Assembly: GCA_041392805.1 (NCBI GenBank)
Contig: JAWKLJ010000001.1
Coordinates: forward strand, 5,206,501-5,270,500
DNA: 64,000 bases
Direction: 5' to 3'
DNA from: Saprospiraceae bacterium
Lineage (GTDB): Bacteria > Bacteroidota > Bacteroidia > Chitinophagales > Saprospiraceae
Shown here piece by piece: positions 16,075 through 24,029 of this stretch. The notes under the pieces were generated by a model. It did not search any database and was not told where the DNA came from. It saw only the letters and a list, made by a program, of their open reading frames with translations. The number at the start of each line of letters is the position of its first letter. The first letter of the stretch is position 1. The position numbers and the translations under genes are program-made.

Positions 16075-18210
16075 ATGATTGACTACTTCCGAACCGATCC
16101 TATGGTACAGGCCATGGGTTGGACGCTTGTGCACAGTTTATGGCAAGCCACTGGTCTGGCTATTCTCCTTAGGCTTGTCCTTGCTTTTACCCCCTTGGCT
16201 TTTGCAAAACTGCGCTATGCTTTTTCACTTAGTGCTGTAGGATTGGTATTCCTAACGTCGGTTTTAACCTTTCAACAGCATTATCGGGTAGAACGGGCCG
16301 CTTTGGATATCAAAATCGCGACAAAGCAGTTGCCTGCCGTTGAAGCAGTGGCAATGCCTGTTGATGGGCCTGCCGTTGTGGCAACCTATGATGTCGGCGC
16401 TAGTTTTTGGTTCGAATTAAATAGGCGTATTCAAAATCTCATTCCTTTATTACCGGCCATCGTATTACTCTGGTTGGGGGGCACGATCTTGCTTATGTTT
16501 TGGTTGGGTTTTAGTTGGTGGAACGCCAATCGCTTGACCCTGGCTGAGACGACTGCTGTGCCCCAAGAATGGCTTGAACGTTTAACGGCATTAAGGCAAA
16601 AAATGGGTATAAAACGCCCAGTAGGTCTATTCTTTTCTCCTCGGGTGACGGATGCCTTGACCTTAAAACACTTCAAACCCGTTATTTTGTTGCCCATTGG
16701 GCTTTTAAACGCACTCTCCACTGAGGAGGTGGAAGCCATTTTGCTTCATGAATTAGCCCATATCCGGCGCTGGGATTATTTGGTTAATTGTTTTCAATTA
16801 GCTTTAGAAGTCCTGTTTTTTTATCATCCGGCAGTTTGGTGGATGGCTCGCCAGGTGCGCGAATCGCGCGAGCATTGTTGTGACGATCTTGCCCTGCAAT
16901 TGGGCGGAAGTGATCGAATGCAATATGCCCAGGCATTGACCAGCCTCACTGCTTTTTCATTCACTCATAAAACACCATTTGCTATGACAGCGACAGGTCA
17001 AAATAAAAATTTCACGGTTCGTATTAAGCGTTTATTCGGTATTCAACCTACCCGCACTTTGGGAAAATCCTTTTTATCGGCTAGTTTGGCAGGGCTTTTA
17101 TTACTAGTATTTACCTTTTCAGCTAGGGCTGAATTGCTGGAGTTTATGGAAGATGACGGCCGAGTAGAAGAAATAGCTCAGCCAGTGGATACCAGTTCCA
17201 TGGACGCCACCCTGGAGGAATTCTTGCTTGCATGGCTGTACAAAGAGCCAGCTTTTAAGGGAAAAAAGGTGGCCTTAAATGCACCGCTGGAAGGAGGCTT
17301 ATTTATCCATTTGAATGGATCATCAGGTTCTATTTATGATGAGAACATTCCCTTGTTTTTCTTAAATGGCCAACAGCTTCCCAATCCTGGCAATGTGAAA
17401 GTGCCGGCAGCCATTGGTCAATTGGACTTACAAACGATCTATACCATCGGCTTGGTCCGAGGGGAGAAGTCAAAAGAATACGGCATCAATGACCTGGATC
17501 AAAAGCTGGTCATTGTAGCCACCAATGAATGGGCTGCCGAAAACCTGCCAAAGCCAGAACGAAAAGACAGGTCAATAAAAAAGGAGGAGAAACCTAAAGT
17601 TTACACCGATTCTATGCTGATGGAAATCAAGTATTATATGCGAAGTGGAGATATGTTTATGGGGGGAAGCATCGGAGAAAAACCAACTACTGTTCAATTC
17701 AAAATCTCCCAGGAAGATAATCCAACCAGTTACCCTATTTACATCTTAAATGGCAAGGAAGTCCCCATCAATCGCTATGGTAAGTTTCCGTCTGAATTGC
17801 GCAAGGTGCTGATAGATTCTTTGGTTATTATGAATGAAGAACTTGCTGCCAGCAGGTATGGAGAAAGAGGACAAGAAGCTGGGGTGTATCTTTTGTATGA
17901 TAAACTAGAAGGGGAAAAGCCTGTTGGCCAATTAACCCAACAGCAGCTCCAACAAATTGAATCTTCCATACAAATAACGACAACTGCTGCTGCTCCTCAA
18001 ATGACACTACAGTTTGAACTCCCCATTGTGAAACCTGTCAACCTCCAGGTTTTAAATGAAAAAGGAGAACTAATTAAACAGTTGGCCAATGGTTGGAAAT
18101 TGCGTGGGAAAAACAAATATACCTGGCGGCCAGAGGCCGGCGAAAAAGGAACTTACACCATGCGCCTGCAGATTGGCGATGAAGTGATTATTAAGATGTT
18201 CACCTTGTAA
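16075..18210 (+). CDS. blaR1: BlaR1-type M56 membrane metallopeptidase with plug-like C-terminal repeats
   Basis: The protein has 711 residues. Four hydrophobic helices (near 15-35, 45-65, 120-145 and 325-345) enclose a cytoplasmic M56 peptidase loop with zinc motif HELAH (H225, E226, H229). This architecture senses a signal outside and cleaves the BlaI-type repressor inside. Instead of a penicillin-binding sensor domain, the extracytoplasmic part holds at least two units resembling short TonB-plug modules (FFLNGQQLPNPGN... and PIYILNGKEVPINRYG, each followed by a Tyr-Gly turn and a short strand such as YGERGQEAGVYLLY). The last 60 residues (NLQVLNEKGELIKQL ... GTYTMRLQIGDEVIIKMF) resemble a T9SS-type sorting-domain fold. 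What it senses is unknown. It is co-transcribed with the repressor gene. Confidence 0.85.
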   Translation: MIDYFRTDPMVQAMGWTLVHSLWQATGLAILLRLVLAFTPLAFAKLRYAFSLSAVGLVFLTSVLTFQQHYRVERAALDIKIATKQLPAVEAVAMPVDGPAVVATYDVGASFWFELNRRIQNLIPLLPAIVLLWLGGTILLMFWLGFSWWNANRLTLAETTAVPQEWLERLTALRQKMGIKRPVGLFFSPRVTDALTLKHFKPVILLPIGLLNALSTEEVEAILLHELAHIRRWDYLVNCFQLALEVLFFYHPAVWWMARQVRESREHCCDDLALQLGGSDRMQYAQALTSLTAFSFTHKTPFAMTATGQNKNFTVRIKRLFGIQPTRTLGKSFLSASLAGLLLLVFTFSARAELLEFMEDDGRVEEIAQPVDTSSMDATLEEFLLAWLYKEPAFKGKKVALNAPLEGGLFIHLNGSSGSIYDENIPLFFLNGQQLPNPGNVKVPAAIGQLDLQTIYTIGLVRGEKSKEYGINDLDQKLVIVATNEWAAENLPKPERKDRSIKKEEKPKVYTDSMLMEIKYYMRSGDMFMGGSIGEKPTTVQFKISQEDNPTSYPIYILNGKEVPINRYGKFPSELRKVLIDSLVIMNEELAASRYGERGQEAGVYLLYDKLEGEKPVGQLTQQQLQQIESSIQITTTAAAPQMTLQFELPIVKPVNLQVLNEKGELIKQLANGWKLRGKNKYTWRPEAGEKGTYTMRLQIGDEVIIKMFTL

Positions 18211-18218
18211 GCCCACGC

Positions 18219-18291
18219 GGATGTCGGTGAGATGTCGGTGAAAAACACCGACATCCACCCCACGCAGATGTCGGTGTTTTTCACCGACATC
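18219..18291. repeat. Nested double palindrome (possible bidirectional terminator or cruciform)
   Basis: Two stem-loops sit side by side: gatgtcggtg-aaaaa-caccgacatc at 18231-18255 and gatgtcggtg-ttttt-caccgacatc at 18267-18291. Together they form a perfect 27-bp inverted repeat with an 11-bp centre (18229-18255 against 18267-18293). A further half unit gatgtcggtga precedes them at 18219. It lies 9 bp after the BlaR1 gene and 40 bp before the gamma-glutamyltransferase gene. Transcription stop is likely, but the nested arrangement goes beyond a simple terminator. Confidence 0.8.
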
Positions 18292-18334
18292 TCCCACCAA
18301 AAAAAATATTCGTATTTTCAGGGCTAAACAACGA

Positions 18335-20053
18335 ATGACTATGCAACCAATCTTTCGCCAAGTCCTGTTTTTAGGCCTTTGCCTATTGACTAGCCTCAGT
18401 TACGCCCAATCCGGCCGCCTACCCGCCCCCGCCAAACACGGCATGGTCACCAGCAGCCAATACCTGGGATCAGAAGTCGGACAAGCCATCCTGAAAGCAG
18501 GAGGGAATGCCGTTGATGCAGCTGTAGCGACAGCTTTTGCCCTTGCCGTCACTTATCCTTCCGCTGGGAATATCGGTGGTGGCGGTTTCCTGGTGTACCA
18601 CGGCGCCGATGGAACCGTGACGACCTTTAACTTCCGAGAGAAAGCGCCACTCGCCGCTACATCCGACATGTACCTGGATGAAAACGGTAAGATTCGGAAT
18701 AACAGCAACCACGATGGTCTTTTGTCTGTTGGTGTACCCGGTACTGTAGCCGGTTTGTGGGCCGCGCACCAAAAGATGGGAAGTAAGCCCTGGGCAGAGC
18801 TGCTACAACCGGCGATTGATCTGGCTGAAAAGGGCATTCCTTCCTCCTGGGATATGCAAGGCATTTTAAAGTACTTCCAGTCGCAAGATGATCCAGTCTA
18901 TGATGGTTCAAAAGCCGCTTTTCTGAAAGATGGAAAAGATTTGTATGAACCTGGTGAATTATGGAAACAACCAGACCTGGCGCAAACCCTTAAACGGATC
19001 CAAAAGGATGGCCGAGATGGCTTCTACAAAGGTAAAACAGCCAAATTGATCGCCAAATTCATGGAAAAACATGGCGGGATCATCACCGCAGAAGATTTGG
19101 CCCAATACCAGGCGGTGGAGCAGCCCGCGATTCACGGAACTTATCGCGGCCACGATATCTACGCTATGGGACCGCCCAGCTCTGGGGGCGTAGCGATGGT
19201 AGAGATGTTGAATATTTTAGAAGGATTCAATTTGAAAGAAATTGGTCATAATTCGGCGCTTTATTTGCATTTACTCACCGAGGCCATGCGTCGGGCCTAT
19301 GCAGATCGAGCCGAATTCATCGGTGATCCGGCTTTCAATCCGCAGATGCCCCTCGAACGCCTCACTTCCAAAAAATATGCGGATGAACTGCGGGCAACCA
19401 TCGACTTGTTTATGGCGTCGCCTAGTGATTCTTCTCGTTTCAATGAGGGACTCCTGGCCATGGAAAGTGAAGAAACGACCCATTTTTCGGTGGTAGACGC
19501 TGAGGGAAATGCGGTTTCTTTGACCTACACCCTAGAATATAGCTATGGCTCCAGAATTGTAGCGGAAGGGGCTGGCTTCTTGCTCAATAATGAAATGGGC
19601 GATTTCAATCCAGTACCAGGCTTGACCAATTCGCAAGGCCTGATTGGCACCCCACCCAACCTGGTTGCCCCCCAGAAGCGGATGCTTTCCAGCATGTCTC
19701 CGGCCATTGTGGCCAAAGACGGAAAACCGCTGCTCGTCATCGGAAGCCCTGGCGGCCGGACGATCATTAACACCGTCATGCAGGTCATCCTGAATGTCAT
19801 AGATCATGGTATGGATGTGGCACAAGCCATTGAGGCTGGCCGTATCCACCATCAATGGTTACCTGATATTACGTCTTTTGAAACACACTCCATCTCTCCT
19901 GATACGCGTCGATTATATGAAATGATGGGCCATAAAGTTCGCTTTCGAGGTGCACAAGGCCAGGCCATGGGCATCTATATCGACCCGGTGACGGGCATCA
20001 GGTATGGCGCTGCTGATTCCAGGAGCTTTGATGGGAAGGCGGTGGGGTATTAG
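18335..20053 (+). CDS. ggt: Gamma-glutamyltransferase
   Basis: The 572-residue precursor is made with a Sec signal peptide (FRQVLFLGLCLLTSLSYAQ) and acts outside the cytoplasmic membrane on glutathione and other gamma-glutamyl compounds. The N-terminal family motif GGNAVDAAVATAFALAV and the glycine run GGGGFLVY are present. The autoprocessing site that yields the new N-terminal threonine of the small subunit is ETTHFSVVD, with Thr381 as nucleophile counting from this start. PPSSGG and GSPGGRTI are the substrate-binding loops of the family. Length is normal. An alternative ATG lies two codons downstream. It appears to be a single-gene unit, isolated by the palindromes at 18219-18291 and the convergent gene after it. 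Confidence 0.93.
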   Translation: MTMQPIFRQVLFLGLCLLTSLSYAQSGRLPAPAKHGMVTSSQYLGSEVGQAILKAGGNAVDAAVATAFALAVTYPSAGNIGGGGFLVYHGADGTVTTFNFREKAPLAATSDMYLDENGKIRNNSNHDGLLSVGVPGTVAGLWAAHQKMGSKPWAELLQPAIDLAEKGIPSSWDMQGILKYFQSQDDPVYDGSKAAFLKDGKDLYEPGELWKQPDLAQTLKRIQKDGRDGFYKGKTAKLIAKFMEKHGGIITAEDLAQYQAVEQPAIHGTYRGHDIYAMGPPSSGGVAMVEMLNILEGFNLKEIGHNSALYLHLLTEAMRRAYADRAEFIGDPAFNPQMPLERLTSKKYADELRATIDLFMASPSDSSRFNEGLLAMESEETTHFSVVDAEGNAVSLTYTLEYSYGSRIVAEGAGFLLNNEMGDFNPVPGLTNSQGLIGTPPNLVAPQKRMLSSMSPAIVAKDGKPLLVIGSPGGRTIINTVMQVILNVIDHGMDVAQAIEAGRIHHQWLPDITSFETHSISPDTRRLYEMMGHKVRFRGAQGQAMGIYIDPVTGIRYGAADSRSFDGKAVGY

Positions 20054-20074
20054 GGGATGTGGGTTTATCTAAAC

Positions 20075-20515
20075 CTACCCCTCGCTTGCACTGGTATGAT
20101 CGGCCACAATCAACCATTTTCCCTTCATCTTTTTCCAAACTAAAATGAAATAGCCCGTTGGCCGGTCATTTTTCCGGTCAAGGGTATATTTCCCGGTCAG
20201 CATGATTACCTTTTTGCTTAGTTGGTGGACTTCCAGGATGTCGAAGGTCAGTTTGCCCATGGCGTCAAGGTCTGGGTAGTTGCGTTTGTAGCGCTCCATG
20301 GTCGCCTGCCAGCCTTTGATCACACCGCCGCTTCCGACAAATTGTAGCTCATCAGATTTCCAGTAATACTGCATAAAAGCATCAATGTCGCCCTTGCTCC
20401 AATCGACGGATTGCTGCATCAAAATGGCTTTTACCGCCTCAATGTCTTTGGTCGTTTGGGTGAAAGCGAAGCTGGGGAGGAGGAGAAAAAATAGATAAAG
20501 GGCAATGCTTTTCAT
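20075..20515 (-). CDS. Secreted SnoaL/DUF4440-like (NTF2 fold) protein
   Basis: The 146-residue precursor has a clear signal peptide (MKSIALYLFFLLLPSFAFTQ). The mature part fits the NTF2-like DUF4440 fold: an N-terminal helix DIEAVKAILMQQSVDW, the GDIDAFMQYYWKSDEL segment, and closing strands GYFILVWKKMKGKWLIVADHTS. Members are mostly uncharacterised; some are ketosteroid-isomerase-like enzymes or binding proteins. No catalytic assignment can be made. It converges on the gamma-glutamyltransferase gene with a 21-bp gap. A decayed phosphatase fragment lies immediately upstream of its start. Confidence 0.8.
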   Translation of the reverse strand: MKSIALYLFFLLLPSFAFTQTTKDIEAVKAILMQQSVDWSKGDIDAFMQYYWKSDELQFVGSGGVIKGWQATMERYKRNYPDLDAMGKLTFDILEVHQLSKKVIMLTGKYTLDRKNDRPTGYFILVWKKMKGKWLIVADHTSASEG

Positions 20516-20550
20516 AGTCTGGTATTTTAGTCTTAAAAATAAGAAAAGAA

Positions 20551-20697
20551 TTAATTAAATGGGCTGATCTCATTTTTGTCATGGAAGACATGCATAAAAA
20601 AAGGCTTTGGGAGCAGTTTGGAGCCTCCTTGCAATCAAAAACAATCATTGTTTTGGACATTCCTGATGAATATCCCTACATGGATGAGGAGGAATAA
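20551..20697 (+). pseudogene. C-terminal remnant of a predicted low-molecular-weight protein tyrosine phosphatase
   Basis: From about 20551 the plus strand reads LIKWADLIFVMEDMHKKRLW, then a short linker, then IIVLDIPDEYPYMDEEE and a stop at 20695-20697. This matches the last 45 or so residues of the small predicted tyrosine phosphatases (COG4551 type), which usually have about 105 residues and begin with a CxxNxxRS P-loop. Here an in-frame stop lies 34 bp upstream (20515-20517), no P-loop is present, and the upstream DNA belongs to the oppositely oriented DUF4440 gene. The 38-codon frame from the ATG at 20581 therefore looks like the tail of a gene truncated by rearrangement. Identification is from memory of the family. 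Confidence 0.6.
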
Positions 20698-20706
20698 ATA
20701 GGAGGC

Positions 20707-20730
20707 AAAAAAAAAGCCCCTGAAGGGGCT
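20707..20730 (-). terminator. Rho-independent terminator, minus strand
   Basis: agcccc-tgaa-ggggct forms a 6-bp GC-rich stem (20715-20730). Read on the minus strand it is followed by a run of eight or nine T (20707-20715). It would stop leftward transcription arriving from beyond 20740. The nearest leftward gene ends at 21280, so either that transcript has a long 3' tail or a small RNA starts inside 20740-21270. Confidence 0.6.
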
Positions 20731-21279
20731 CTTTAACAAATCATAATCTCATGGAAAAAATTTGACGACGACGATAATCTTTTATATTTTTAACTAGGAC
20801 CTAGTTTCAAAGTAATCGGTTTTTGAGTAAGCCAGTTTTTGGGAATATGTTATGGCTTTTTTGCTTTTCTTACTTCTTATGATACAAATATGCAGCACTT
20901 CCCACTCGGAACAAAAGACAATAAGTTTCTTTTGTTGATAAAAAAATAAATAAAATTTTAGTTAAAAAATTGATTTTCAAATAATTGTGTTTGTTTTTTG
21001 TTGAAATTATTTTTTTATTTTTTCAGGTATTTTTTTTATTTTTTATTTTTTCTTTCGAAAAGCACCCTTCTTAGGCCATTTTTATGGCATTCTCTGGCGG
21101 AAGATTAAAAACATTTGTTAGCTATTTCCATCCTTGTATTAGGCCATGTGTCTTAATTCGGTCGTGTAGTTTCAGCTATGGCTCCTTTTCTGGCCTCGCT
21201 TTATATTTACTCGCCCTTGACTTCAAAACCATGAACGTCCAAAGTCCAGTTAGATAAAGGCTACTATTTTATTTTGTGT
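20731..21279. other. AT-rich intergenic region without a recognisable gene
   Basis: This is about 550 bp of very AT-rich DNA with long T tracts (notably 20995-21055). No frame with coding character was found on either strand. The minus-strand terminator at its left end hints at a leftward transcript through this stretch. A small RNA is possible, but I cannot recognise one. Confidence 0.4.
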
Positions 21280-23673
21280 CTACTCCAACTCCACTCGGAT
21301 CGGTATGTTAAATTGTACCTCCACCGCTCTTCCCCGTTGTTTGCCAGGAATGAACCTGGGAAGTAGTCGAGCAATCCTGATCAGCTCTTTGTCCAAAGAA
21401 GGATGCCTACTCCTAACGATTTTGATGTCCTTTACACTTCCGTCTTTGGCCACCGTGAATTGAATGACATTCACACTACCAATATCGTTATCTCGCATGT
21501 CGGCCGGTAACTTTAGGTTTTTCATGAAAAAAGATAAAATGGCTTTATCGCTGCACGCTTTTTTTTCCTGGTAGCTAACTCCACTTTCCTGGCAAGTTTC
21601 CAGAATAGGCATTTCTTCTACGATCTTGAATACTTCCCCAACTTCAGGTGCTGGCGGTGGCGGAGCGGGCGGCGGCGTGGTCATAGGCGGAGCGATATCG
21701 ATATCCCAATTACCTGCGAGGTTTACACTACTTTGATCCTGAAATTCAGGTTCATCTTCTTCGCCAAAGCTTGCAGCAGAAAGCGGTTGCCCTACCGCAG
21801 AATTGGGCACGCCTTTAGGAAGCGGAAGCGGCTGCTTGGTGGTGGGGCCAGTGGGACCGTGGCGACGGACCAGGGTGTCGACTGCCACGAAGGAGGTGAA
21901 GCGGGTGAGCAGGCTGTAGTCCAAGCCTAGCTGCGTAATTTGGGTTTTAATATCGTTAAAATCGTCATTATTGCTAGGAAAAGAGAAATCATCGAGTAAC
22001 CTGATTTGGTGGCGGGCCCAAAGGTAGGGTAGAGCGCCATTGCTTGCCTTTTCCTGTGTTGGACTAATTGCGATTTTTTGTTTAAACTTTCCCTTCGCTT
22101 GATCCCCTGTGATTTCAAGGTATCCTTTCGGGGTCCCTTTGTATTTTCCAAATACGACAATGGGGCGTTCTCCCATCAGGTCGGGAATGTATTGGGGGAT
22201 GATGTCATAGGCATCGATGCCTTGGAAGTCGAGTGCGATATTGGTCAATACCGGAGATTGGATGTATTGGCGAAATTTATTGGCAATCCCCTTGCTTTCC
22301 CCTTCATTCATAATGACAAAAGCTTCACTCATGCCCACTTGTGCAATGCCCTCTATCAGGTGTCGATTGACGGATGATCCAATTCCCAGGGAAAAGAAAT
22401 TCGCAGCGTCCAAATGCTGGCTGATGTAAGTGAAAATGCGATCTTCTACCGACACATAACCGTCGGTGATAATGGCAAAAGAGCGCGAGTAGCCTTCCAT
22501 TTTGGGGACAAGCATTGCTTTTTCGATGGCCTGAAGCATGTTGGTACCACCGCTGCCACTTTGTTGGTCGATAGCTTGGATGGCTTTAGCCAGGTTGGCC
22601 GGTGTAGCGGGAAGCGATTGTTCGCTTAAAAAATAGGCATCCCCTTCAAAAAACAGCATATTAAATCGATCCGAAGGTTGCAATTGCTGAAAGAGGTCTT
22701 TGATAACTTGTTTGGCGATGCCAAGCGGATAACCTTGCATGGAGCCGGAGACGTCCAGGAGGAAAATGTATTCCCTCGGCGTTATTTGAGCAGGAGTGGG
22801 CTGTTTGGGGGCTTGAATCATGGCTAGGAAAAAGTTTTCTTCCTGCCCCGACCACAGCAACAAGCCATCCTGGATCTGCTCTCCAGCCAATTGGTATTCC
22901 AATAAAAAATCGCGGTTGCCTCCATTTGTTTCGGTGGGAGCCAAGGCTAATTCGGCTTCCGATTCGCCTTTAAAATGCACCTGGATTTGATGAGAGGGGC
23001 TTTGTACTTTCTGAATCGGTACACCAGCATTCAGGCAGATATTTAGATCAAAAGTAAAGGGAGCGCGTTCCCCTTCTTTCATGTACGGGTTTGCTATCCA
23101 ATGCGTTGAAGCTGTGGCCTCCGGCAATATTTCGCCACCATAGCGCGGTCCCACCACCGTAGGATAAACAAAAGTATAAATACCAGCCTCTGGGGTTAGC
23201 AGTTCGGTATAAGACAGTTCTATCCGAATGGTATCTCCTGGAAGGATATTAGCCACATTCATTTGAAAGACATTGGGGCGCTGCTGTTCTAGTAAAGACG
23301 CACTTTTACCTTCTTTTTTAGCTGCTTCATAGACCGCACGCGCTTTGCCTTTCTCCTGTATTTTTGCGTGAATGACTCTATCTTTGATTTGCATTTGCAT
23401 TCCGTAAACAGCGGATCGGGTAGTGCCTGGAAATACATAGATGGCTTCTATCGGCTGGTCGCTATCGTTTTTATACACCTGCCTGATCTTTACATCTGCG
23501 ATAACCCCTGCAATATTAACCTCTGCGGAAGTGTGCAACAGGGGCAAGGCTGTTGTTCCCTCTTCGCCATTAGGAATATAAAAATAAGGGGAAAGGGTAT
23601 TTTCTTGGCCATAGGCATAAGTGCCCCCCCACAGGATTAGCCAACAGCTAACTGCAAAAGATAAAATCTTCAT
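21280..23673 (-). CDS. VIT - von Willebrand A domain protein with C-terminal TonB domain
   Basis: The precursor has 797 residues with a signal peptide (MKILSFAVSCWLILWGGTYA). A VIT domain spans about 45-165 (DVKIRQVYKNDSDQPIEAIY, then the SLLEQQRPNVFQM motif). The VWA domain around 298-470 has a complete MIDAS motif DVSGSM and binds a divalent cation. A Gly/Pro-rich linker (TTPPPAPPPPAPE) leads to a TonB C-terminal domain of about 100 residues (VNVIQFTVAKDGSVKDIKIV ... FIPGKQRGRAVEVQFNIPI). VIT-VWA proteins resemble inter-alpha-trypsin inhibitor heavy chains. Joined to a TonB domain, the protein could contact outer-membrane transporters from the periplasm. It has no cytoplasmic-membrane TonB helix other than the signal peptide. 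It is divergent from the TonB receptor gene. Confidence 0.87.
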   Translation of the reverse strand: MKILSFAVSCWLILWGGTYAYGQENTLSPYFYIPNGEEGTTALPLLHTSAEVNIAGVIADVKIRQVYKNDSDQPIEAIYVFPGTTRSAVYGMQMQIKDRVIHAKIQEKGKARAVYEAAKKEGKSASLLEQQRPNVFQMNVANILPGDTIRIELSYTELLTPEAGIYTFVYPTVVGPRYGGEILPEATASTHWIANPYMKEGERAPFTFDLNICLNAGVPIQKVQSPSHQIQVHFKGESEAELALAPTETNGGNRDFLLEYQLAGEQIQDGLLLWSGQEENFFLAMIQAPKQPTPAQITPREYIFLLDVSGSMQGYPLGIAKQVIKDLFQQLQPSDRFNMLFFEGDAYFLSEQSLPATPANLAKAIQAIDQQSGSGGTNMLQAIEKAMLVPKMEGYSRSFAIITDGYVSVEDRIFTYISQHLDAANFFSLGIGSSVNRHLIEGIAQVGMSEAFVIMNEGESKGIANKFRQYIQSPVLTNIALDFQGIDAYDIIPQYIPDLMGERPIVVFGKYKGTPKGYLEITGDQAKGKFKQKIAISPTQEKASNGALPYLWARHQIRLLDDFSFPSNNDDFNDIKTQITQLGLDYSLLTRFTSFVAVDTLVRRHGPTGPTTKQPLPLPKGVPNSAVGQPLSAASFGEEDEPEFQDQSSVNLAGNWDIDIAPPMTTPPPAPPPPAPEVGEVFKIVEEMPILETCQESGVSYQEKKACSDKAILSFFMKNLKLPADMRDNDIGSVNVIQFTVAKDGSVKDIKIVRSRHPSLDKELIRIARLLPRFIPGKQRGRAVEVQFNIPIRVELE

Positions 23674-24029
23674 GTTTTTTGATTTTGGGATCGTTTAAAT
23701 GATCCTTAACGACTAGACATCATTGGAGCTGAGAGAAAAGTCGCGGAATGTATTCCGCGAACCTCTTTTCTGTTACCTATTAGTATGAGTTTGAATATTA
23801 TCCAATTTTAGAAAGCTTTAAGATAAAGATGCACCTACTTGAAAAAGTGGTGTGTATGGCGCCAGAATTTGCTGTTGCGTTAAACAATTTAAAGACAGCG
23901 GTGTTTAAATTCCTTCTTTTTATATCCAGAAAAATTGTCAGAGAAAGTTAAAATGGAGATCACCATTGGCTGACAATGAGCCTTTATTGGATATATGCTT
24001 ATACGAACCTAATTCAACTATTGACTATT
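23674..24029. other. Divergent intergenic region with inverted repeat
   Basis: This gap separates the divergent VIT-VWA-TonB and TonB-receptor genes. It holds a hairpin tcgcggaat-gt-attccgcga at 23741-23760, which is framed by agaaaag and cttttct. At 23931-23946 it has aaaattgtcagagaaa, identical over 15 bp to an arm of the element at 59433-59538, with attgtcag repeated inverted at 23970-23977. No promoter box is certain. Confidence 0.45.
23741..23760. repeat. 9-bp inverted repeat, possible operator
   Basis: tcgcggaat is followed by gt and then its exact reverse complement. Flanking agaaaag (about 23734) and cttttct lengthen the pairing across a small internal bulge. The site lies between two divergent envelope genes, where an operator or a divergent-promoter element would be expected. 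Confidence 0.4.
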
